From positions 1 to 33,283 of IMG/VR virus record IMGVR_UViG_3300023184_002385: a DNA stretch of 33,283 bases; one strand, 5' to 3'. Of this stretch, positions 29,180-33,283 are shown piece by piece (the first letter of the stretch is position 1; each line of letters starts with the position of its first letter). This stretch comes from a virus. Position numbers and translations under genes: made by a program. The notes beneath the pieces were generated by a model, which made no database searches, was not told the DNA's origin, and saw only the letters and a list, made by a program, of their open reading frames with translations.

Positions 29180-29671
29180 TTAGTACGAACGGTTGTTGAT
29201 GCTGTCCGAATATCGCTGTTGAAGTTCATCATTCATACCGATTGCGGAAAGGTTCACATATCCTTCTTCCGTTAAGAAGTGGTAATGCAGATTCCCAACT
29301 ACTGGTGGCACTGTGGGATTCCCAAGGTGCACGGGTAGCAGTTGCGCTTTCAGAATGTCACGCCCACTAGTACGCAGGATGTACATAACCCTGTTGTGTG
29401 CGCAGAAGAACTGACTGTTCAGTTGCAGTGCAACAGATATTTTCACTGTTGAATGAACAAAGTTCGGGACTCGCAAGGCAAGGTTTATGTGGTCATCAAG
29501 AAGTGAAGCCAATTCAAACGGTGGTAGTAGAACTTCGTTCGCTTCACGAATCGGGCTAGGAACAATCACTCGCAGTATCGTTCCGCCCCCTCTGCCGTTT
29601 ACATTGCGAAGCGCAGACCGCAATCGGGTACGCACCTGTGAAGGTGAAAAATGTGTGGTTGATGTAGGCAT
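29180..29671 (-). CDS. Monocistronic protein, unknown
   Basis: A 163-residue protein that I do not recognise. It begins MPTSTTHFSPSQVRTRLRSA with a basic, Gly-rich segment (NVNGRGGGTILRVIVPSP), then helical and strand segments (FELASLLDDHINLALRVPNF, VKISVALQLNSQFFCA) and the end LHYHFLTEEGYVNLSAIG. It stands alone: a candidate promoter (29703-29722) and AGAAAGGAATCCCG ribosome site lie before it, and a strong terminator lies right after it. Such isolated units in phages often encode repressors, immunity or host-takeover proteins. No DNA-binding motif is evident. Confidence 0.72.
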   Translation of the reverse strand: MPTSTTHFSPSQVRTRLRSALRNVNGRGGGTILRVIVPSPIREANEVLLPPFELASLLDDHINLALRVPNFVHSTVKISVALQLNSQFFCAHNRVMYILRTSGRDILKAQLLPVHLGNPTVPPVVGNLHYHFLTEEGYVNLSAIGMNDELQQRYSDSINNRSY

Positions 29672-29942
29672 CGGGATTCCTTTCTCGTTGATTCCGATTG
29701 CTTAATAATACCAAACGCTAATGTTGATACTGTTTAGATAATCAATGCAACATGAATACTTCCCAATGCATTCATTCGGGATGACGCTGCTGGAATATGC
29801 ACACCTTATGCCCGATGGTTGGGTTGGTTTCGTTTAACAACCCACCCCTTTGAACACGGCGTATATATAGAGGTAAGGGTTTCCTTGTATCTAAAGGGTT
29901 TCCCGTTTTCCCCTATTCCGTCATAACGAAATTGTCGGGGTA
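29672..29942. other. Intergenic region between lysis and early genes
   Basis: No gene is seen here. It holds the promoter motif at 29703-29722, a hairpin at 29821-29843 (GGGTTG/CAACCC with a short extension), an ATGAAT/ATTCAT inverted repeat near 29751-29774, and two copies of AAGGGTTTCC spaced about 20 bases apart (near 29875 and 29897). The endolysin stop at 29943 is followed within ~100 bases by the hairpin, which may end the late message. Confidence 0.6.
29703..29722 (-). promoter_or_regulatory. Candidate phage promoter motif, copy 2
   Basis: Minus-strand ATTAGC, six bases, TATTATTA, identical in layout to the site at 20778-20797. It lies 32 bases before the start codon of the gene at 29180-29671, and both genes share the leader string GAGAAAGGAATCC. 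Confidence 0.5.
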
Positions 29943-30428
29943 CTACAGTGCCGAGGGTTTCGGCAAACTACGCCAAGCAGATTCAAAAGCATCAGCGTCA
30001 TCTGCCATCTTCGGAGATAGTTCTACATGAAGCCATTTACCGCCGATGCTGCCAGCGGATTCTGCTTCGTTGGCGTACACCTTGATAAGTTTCTCGCCTA
30101 TCTTGCGCTTGCACCTATAGCCTCTGCCGAACTTGCCGAACGAGTAGTCATGCACTTCTTCAATTCCGAGGGCGTCAGCGTGAAGAACTAACCAATCAAA
30201 TGCTTCAATGCCTTTGTCACGCTCAGACACTTTGTACCCGATGTCAGCAGCCCGTCCAGTTGCATGCACCGATAACTGTCCAGGCTTCCCACGCATATCT
30301 CTGACCACCCACGAACCTAAATTGGTGAAGCCCCAACGCTTGTGGCATAAATCAATGAGACGCTCGGTACCTTCACGCTTGCCTGTAGCGGCTCCGTCTG
30401 TAGTCCCTGTGTATGGTCTAACCGACAT
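29943..30428 (-). CDS. Endolysin, M15-type (D-Ala-D-Ala carboxypeptidase fold) peptidase
   Basis: A 161-residue protein with the M15 zinc peptidase pattern: QLSVHATGRAADIGY gives His55 and Asp62, and GGKWLHVELSP gives His134, the three metal ligands. It should cleave peptide cross-links of peptidoglycan. There is no second catalytic or cell-wall binding domain, so it is short for an actinophage lysin, which usually has two or three domains. It overlaps the small membrane gene upstream by 11 bases, forming a holin-endolysin cassette. A Rpf-like glycosidase elsewhere (25017-25469) could supply the glycan-cutting activity. It probably leaves the cell through a holin, as it lacks a signal peptide. 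Confidence 0.88.
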   Translation of the reverse strand: MSVRPYTGTTDGAATGKREGTERLIDLCHKRWGFTNLGSWVVRDMRGKPGQLSVHATGRAADIGYKVSERDKGIEAFDWLVLHADALGIEEVHDYSFGKFGRGYRCKRKIGEKLIKVYANEAESAGSIGGKWLHVELSPKMADDADAFESAWRSLPKPSAL

Positions 30429-30687
30429 CGTGTTTGTTCCTGTCTACTCCAAAGGCTTTATCAACTTCTGCCATAGTGAGTTTGCCGTCATTGAGTGCTT
30501 TACTCAAGTCGTACACAACTAGCGCAACAGCAGCGCCACCAGCCTGAAGGGCTTGAAACCACATCGGGATATTGACTTTGTCAGTGAAGGCTTGAATGAC
30601 TCCCGTACCAGTGATTATTCCTAACGCTGATGAGATGAACAAGGCGGTAAGCCTCGTTGCCACATCTTTGATTACATTGATATTCAT
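30418..30687 (-). CDS. Membrane protein, holin candidate
   Basis: The start at the ATG at 30685-30687 (MNINVIKDVATRL) is set by CAGGAGGAAGA, a near-perfect ribosome site; a longer open frame to 30813 is only the shadow of the gene upstream. The 89-residue product has two hydrophobic segments (LTALFISSALGIITGTGVIQ and ALQAGGAAVALVVYDL) and a charged C-terminus with TMAEVDKAFGVDR. Size, topology and place directly before the endolysin fit a holin. It overlaps the upstream GTG gene as ATGA. Confidence 0.78.
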   Translation of the reverse strand: MNINVIKDVATRLTALFISSALGIITGTGVIQAFTDKVNIPMWFQALQAGGAAVALVVYDLSKALNDGKLTMAEVDKAFGVDRNKHDVG

Positions 30688-30848
30688 TCTTCCTCCTGTG
30701 CGAAGACTCCGACTAAGTGTACTAACAAGCCCACTAGCGATATGTAGATACCCAGCCGGCGTGTAGTGCCAGCCAAAGTAATGAGAACTAATCCTGTTCC
30801 AGCCAAAGTCCACGAGAGCGAACCTACTTCACGCAAAATCTTTTTCAC
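30684..30848 (-). CDS. Small two-pass membrane protein with GTG start, lysis cassette
   Basis: A 54-residue frame from a GTG at 30846-30848 to the TGA at 30684-30686, which overlaps the holin candidate's ATG. After VKKILREVGSLSW come LAGTGLVLITLAG and, past TTRRLG, IYISLVGLLVHLVGVF, two membrane segments, then an acidic end (AQEEE). Two-gene membrane pairs before the endolysin are usual in actinophages, and one member may be an antiholin. Because its coding potential, overlap and topology all agree, I accept the GTG start. Confidence 0.75.
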   Translation of the reverse strand: MKKILREVGSLSWTLAGTGLVLITLAGTTRRLGIYISLVGLLVHLVGVFAQEEE

Positions 30849-30891
30849 CCTGAACCTGTCCTTGGAGTGTGGTGTCGGGGAACTAGCATTT

Positions 30892-30918
30892 ATCTTACAA
30901 TGATTCCCCTATTGAAAA
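30892..30918 (-). promoter_or_regulatory. Weak candidate promoter for the lysis cassette
   Basis: TTTTCA, 15 bases, TAAGAT on the minus strand, about 45 bases before the GTG start at 30848. The match to consensus and the spacing are poor, but the 88-base gap between the secreted-protein gene and the lysis genes is otherwise unexplained. Confidence 0.25.
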
Positions 30919-30936
30919 CCATGTTTATCGCTTTGA

Positions 30937-32187
30937 TTATTTCCGTTTTGGCTGTCCTGATATCGGGCTAGGCACAGCAGCAATAGCCAGCAAGCCTGTT
31001 ACGGCGATGACTGCACGGCGAGTGCGAACTGGAACTGCAGAACCAATCGGAACATAAGTATCTGTTTTGCCATTGAACAAATCTATTGTCTCCTCAAACG
31101 CTGCTCGCACTTCTTCGCTGGCAGATTGAACCGCTACAACCAGTTGCTCGGCTTGGTCGTCATTCAAGGTTGCCACATCAAGTGCTTCAAAGATTGCGGT
31201 GGCTGTTTCCCCTGTTACCGCATTCAGCACCTCGGCGCTCGTAGCGAGGGCTACGGCATCTTCTTTGGTTAGACCCGCCTCTGCGCTTTTTGCCACTACA
31301 GAAGCGATTTCTGATTGAGGCAAATCGTTGATGTTAGAAAGCAATTCGGAAATAAGTGGTGATGCCTGCATCGGAGTGATAACTTCAGGTAATGAAGTTG
31401 TTGTGCTTGTCGTGGAAGGAACGGTAGAAGTGCTTGTACTCGTGGTGGCTTGGGCTGTGCTCGTTGGAGCAATTGTATTAGCAGTAGTAGTAGGACTTGG
31501 CTGAGATGAAGTTGTGGTGGTCAGTGCTGGCGTGGTGGTTGTTGTCGTTACTACTGGTACGGCTGTACTTGTGGTTGTTGTGGGAACTTCCGTTGTCGTT
31601 GTTGAAGATGTTGTGGATGTCGGGCGTGTGGTTGTTGTTGAAGGCAATGTAGTAGATGTCGTACTGGTTGAAGTTGTCGTTGTTGTTGATGTACTTGTCG
31701 TTGATGTTGTGGTTGATGTTGAAGTGGTGGTTTCGGGAACAGTAGATGTGGTGGTACTTGATGTCGTTGATGTTGTGGTTGGGGCTTCTGTTGTGGTTGT
31801 CTGCATAGACGCTTGACCATTAAAACTCAACTCGTACTGCAGATTCCATCCGCCATTTGTATGCCAAGCATTAGGATTGCCACAGCAAATACCAGCCCTA
31901 ATTCTATATTTGCCGGCTGGAAGTTCACGAGAGATATATGACTGCAAACCATAACTGTCATCGTTTGATGCAAGTAGCGTGCCGGCTTCGTTGTATAGCC
32001 ATAACATCGGGTCAGAATTGAACCCAGTAATCATGTAAGTCTGCGCAATTAAAGTTGTCGGTTCTTCGTATTCAAACCAAAAGTCAGTCGGTTCCGTAAC
32101 TATCGGATTAGTGGCATGGGCAGGCATCACCGAAGTGAAGAAAGCCAGTAGGCAAACTGGCGCAAAGATTAACCAGCGAGGTTTCAT
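30937..32187 (-). CDS. Secreted, Thr/Ser-rich mucin-like surface protein
   Basis: A 416-residue protein. Residues 1-25 are a signal peptide (MKPRWLIFAPVCLLAFFTSV, cleavage after AHA). Residues of about 33-125 form a beta domain like the PPC/jelly-roll type seen in secreted bacterial proteins (DFWFEYEEPTTLIAQTYMIT, DPMLWLYNEAGTLLASNDDS, RELPAGKYRIRAGICCG). Residues 129-272 are almost only Thr, Ser, Pro and Val, a likely O-glycosylated stalk. A helical Ala-rich domain follows, and the end (RRAVIAVTGLLAIAAVP then QPKRK) is a membrane anchor with basic tail. It should be displayed on the infected cell or carried on the virion. Similar Thr stretches are frequent in Acidimicrobiia proteins. Function unknown; superinfection exclusion or adhesion are guesses. 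Confidence 0.8.
   Translation of the reverse strand: MKPRWLIFAPVCLLAFFTSVMPAHATNPIVTEPTDFWFEYEEPTTLIAQTYMITGFNSDPMLWLYNEAGTLLASNDDSYGLQSYISRELPAGKYRIRAGICCGNPNAWHTNGGWNLQYELSFNGQASMQTTTTEAPTTTSTTSSTTTSTVPETTTSTSTTTSTTSTSTTTTTSTSTTSTTLPSTTTTRPTSTTSSTTTTEVPTTTTSTAVPVVTTTTTTPALTTTTSSQPSPTTTANTIAPTSTAQATTSTSTSTVPSTTSTTTSLPEVITPMQASPLISELLSNINDLPQSEIASVVAKSAEAGLTKEDAVALATSAEVLNAVTGETATAIFEALDVATLNDDQAEQLVVAVQSASEEVRAAFEETIDLFNGKTDTYVPIGSAVPVRTRRAVIAVTGLLAIAAVPSPISGQPKRK
31390..31803 (-). repeat. Low-complexity Thr/Ser-coding repeat tract
   Basis: About 400 bases of imperfect ACN/TCN codon repeats (ACAACNACG-type on the minus strand) encode the stalk of the secreted protein. On the plus strand this gives a false Val-rich frame. 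Such tracts change length easily by slippage. Confidence 0.85.
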
Positions 32188-32378
32188 CAGTCTTTTTTTA
32201 GATGCCAGTCAATATGACCCCCAAGGCGACTATCCACCTTGTCAATCTTTTCAATAACTGAATCTAATTTATCTGCGTTTGTAGCGTGGTCACGATTGTT
32301 TTGCCTGCGTGTAGTTTCAATTAATGCGACAATTAAAGCACTAGCCATACCAATAACAGCAACAGCAATTTCATTCAT
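32187..32378 (-). CDS. Small membrane protein with coiled coil
   Basis: A 63-residue protein: a membrane segment (IAVAVIGMASALIVALIETT) then a charged helix (DKLDSVIEKIDKVDSRL) ending HIDWHLKKD. The same layout, one membrane helix followed by a coiled coil and 'HxxWHL', is common in actinophage lysis and tail-tip regions. It may be a holin partner or membrane anchor for the lysis proteins. ATG overlaps the tiny frame upstream as ATGA, and its stop overlaps the next ATG by one base. Confidence 0.78.
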   Translation of the reverse strand: MNEIAVAVIGMASALIVALIETTRRQNNRDHATNADKLDSVIEKIDKVDSRLGGHIDWHLKKD

Positions 32379-32431
32379 AATAAAACTTTACAGCCGAGTA
32401 GTGCAATAGGTGCGAATACAAGCCACCGCAT
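32375..32431 (-). CDS. 18-residue hydrophobic peptide resembling a signal sequence
   Basis: A short frame from the ATG at 32429-32431, directly abutting the stop of the acidic small gene, to the TGA at 32375-32377, which overlaps the next ATG. The peptide RWLVFAPIALLGC closely matches the signal peptide of the secreted protein two genes on (RWLIFAPVCLLAF), with mostly synonymous base differences. It may be a remnant of a duplicated gene or a leader that couples translation. LLGC also fits a lipobox. Confidence 0.45.
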   Translation of the reverse strand: MRWLVFAPIALLGCKVLL

Positions 32432-32551
32432 TTATTGTTCTATGGGTGATTGTTCAAACGCTTCTAATTCGGCTATTTCTTCGGCGGTCAATTCTCTTTC
32501 TATTGTTTCGCCTGTTAACGCATCGTGAAAAATGCCTAATAGTGGTTCCAT
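32432..32551 (-). CDS. Small acidic protein, paralogue of 2301-2423
   Basis: A 39-residue protein (MEPLLGIFHDALTGET, then RELTAEEIAELEAFEQ) nearly identical through its first 27 residues to the 40-residue product of 2301-2423. It starts 3 bases past the stop of the tail-appendage gene, as the other copy does. The frame was found by reading across the gap after 32555, as it is short. Its repeated place after an appendage gene suggests a joint function in appendage assembly; nothing else is known. Confidence 0.8.
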   Translation of the reverse strand: MEPLLGIFHDALTGETIERELTAEEIAELEAFEQSPIEQ

Positions 32552-32554
32552 GAG

Positions 32555-33118
32555 TTATGCCTGCCTGTATCCATAGACGCGAAATGTTCCTGCGTTGATT
32601 GTTCCTGATGATGTTGAAAAGATAAGCCCCGTGTAAGTGCGTGAAGCATTTATGTACCCCGCGCCCGAATAAAAGGAGCCCGCATTTGAATCCCATGTTT
32701 GAATTGTTATTCCTGCGAATCCGACTGTTTGAAAGACGTTCATATTGAACGGTTTTCGTGGTCCGCCAGAAGTTATGTTTCCTAAAGTAAATGCGCTTGC
32801 GTTATTCCCCGATAACGGTGTTGAAAGTCCACCAAGATAAGTAATGCCACCGATGCCTTGATAGTAGGAAGTTGATTGAGTTGTTGGTCCTGCATAACGC
32901 ATCTGACAATACAAGTCGACAGAAGCACTACCACCTATATTTGAGCCAATGACTAAATAATTGTCGTAGGTGCTTGTGAAACAGTTGTCTATTGTGACGC
33001 TAGAAACTGCCGACGTAACAACTGCGCTAGTGATATATACCAGCCCTGAGTTGGCTAAGTAAGTATTGGTGTCGGCACTCGTAAGCACCTCGCCAGTCGT
33101 GAACGTCTTTACAGCCAT
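32555..33118 (-). CDS. Tail-appendage (fibre-like) protein, complete copy
   Basis: A 187-residue protein. The N-terminus (MAVKTFTTGEVLTSADTNTY) matches the 'FT.GEvLTAadvN.yL' opening that starts many phage fibre and appendage proteins. The middle is Ser/Gly/Thr-rich and beta-prone, and the end is AGTFRVYGYRQA. The partial gene at 1-310 is a near-duplicate, and the gene at 2427-3029 a distant one. It follows a minor tail gene (33158-33283) and precedes the small acidic gene. TTAGGATAATCAC is a fair ribosome site. A host-recognition or tail-tip role is inferred. Confidence 0.82.
   Translation of the reverse strand: MAVKTFTTGEVLTSADTNTYLANSGLVYITSAVVTSAVSSVTIDNCFTSTYDNYLVIGSNIGGSASVDLYCQMRYAGPTTQSTSYYQGIGGITYLGGLSTPLSGNNASAFTLGNITSGGPRKPFNMNVFQTVGFAGITIQTWDSNAGSFYSGAGYINASRTYTGLIFSTSSGTINAGTFRVYGYRQA
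32806..33118. repeat. Direct repeat, copy B (matches 1-310)
   Basis: The 5' part of the complete tail-appendage gene, nearly identical to bases 1-310 on the same strand. One extra Gly codon lies near residue 9 and a few scattered base changes are present, so this is not simply the same sequence read twice. Confidence 0.95.
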
Positions 33119-33157
33119 GTGATTATCCTAATCTTTTGTAGTTATTTAATGTGGGAA

Positions 33158-33283
33158 TCATACGTACCAATTTCCAAGTCGGTTTTGGTCAAGGACGCCG
33201 AACTGCGACGAGTCAAGAATAAAGTCGGCATACAAAGTGTTCGGGGACAAATACAAAGTGAACTGCGTTTGATCAGGTGTTGC
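33158..33283 (-). CDS. Minor tail protein, C-terminal fragment (5' end outside window)
   Basis: The last 41 codons of a gene that enters from the right edge, ending at the TGA at 33158-33160. The segment LYADFILDSSQFGVLDQNRL is typical of the C-terminal end of actinophage minor tail proteins and resembles the end of the 660-residue protein at 319-2301 (AWFILNSSTLDDGFRL). It precedes a tail-appendage gene exactly as the 660-residue gene does, so minor tail gene plus appendage appears twice. The nature of the missing N-terminal part cannot be judged. Confidence 0.75.
   Translation of the reverse strand, partial: ATPDQTQFTLYLSPNTLYADFILDSSQFGVLDQNRLGNWYV

Noticed and set aside
30922-30972. Plus-strand 16-codon hydrophobic peptide (MFIALIISVLAVLISG), toxin-like
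   Set aside because: No ribosome site, antisense to the end of the secreted-protein gene, and too short to tell from chance.
31514-31816. Plus-strand Val-rich frame of 100 codons
   Set aside because: It is the antisense of the Thr/Ser codon repeat in the secreted protein; low complexity, no ribosome site, wrong strand.
1-33283. Window as a closed circle, with the two near-identical ends as terminal overlap
   Set aside because: The matching ends differ at scattered bases and by one codon. The right end continues past the repeat into another gene that does not continue the frame cut at position 1, so a simple circular join does not work.
1-33283. tRNA genes, CRISPR arrays, integrase/attachment sites, insertion sequences
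   Set aside because: None found by eye on either strand: no cloverleaf with a TTC-type loop, no regularly spaced repeats, and no recombinase or transposase motif.

Overview
This window is most of the genome of a tailed phage with a long non-contractile tail (siphovirus type). Every gene I accept is on the minus strand, so transcription runs from high to low coordinates. The host is most likely an actinobacterium. The gene order and protein families are those of actinophages: P27-type small terminase, HK97-type portal, protease and capsid, a -1 frameshifted tail assembly chaperone, a secreted Rpf-like muralytic enzyme, and a Thr/Ser-rich secreted protein. The base composition looks moderate, not the high GC of mycobacteriophages, which would suit a freshwater actinobacterium; that last point is inference. 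No integrase, tRNA, CRISPR array or insertion sequence is visible. There is also no DNA polymerase, helicase or primase, so replication must lean on the host or on genes outside the window.

Layout, in the direction of transcription. (1) 33.3-29.9 kb: end of a minor tail protein, a tail-appendage gene with a small acidic partner, a secreted Thr-rich surface protein, several small membrane proteins (holin candidates) and an M15-type endolysin. (2) 29.7-29.1 kb: a single gene with its own candidate promoter and a textbook terminator. (3) 29.05-24.2 kb: recombination and early genes (YqaJ-type exonuclease, ERF annealing protein, winged-helix proteins, a possible nuclease, Rpf-like enzyme, XRE regulator), ended by a strong terminator. 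(4) 24.1-21.2 kb: a structured leader, then an amidoligase paired with a class II glutamine amidotransferase. (5) 21.2-19.1 kb: tightly overlapping small genes of unknown function, one with a DUF3846 domain. (6) 19.1-18.5 kb: a noncoding island, strongly G-rich on the plus strand. (7) 18.5-15.3 kb: ParB-like protein, IbrA-like PP-loop enzyme, IbrB-like ParB protein, cupin and HNH nuclease. (8) 15.3-0 kb: terminase, portal, a three-domain protein joining a Dps-like ferritin to the prohead protease, capsid, connectors, two tandem tail-tube proteins, frameshifted chaperone, tape measure and tail tip genes, running off the left edge inside a second copy of the tail-appendage gene.

The parts I find most unusual are the Dps-prohead protease fusion (10406-11863), the amidoligase/amidotransferase operon with its folded leader (21668-24105), the ParB/IbrA/IbrB/cupin cassette next to the terminase, the mucin-like secreted protein, and the near-identical tail-appendage copies at the two ends of the window. 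All functional calls rest on reading motifs by eye; no database search was run.
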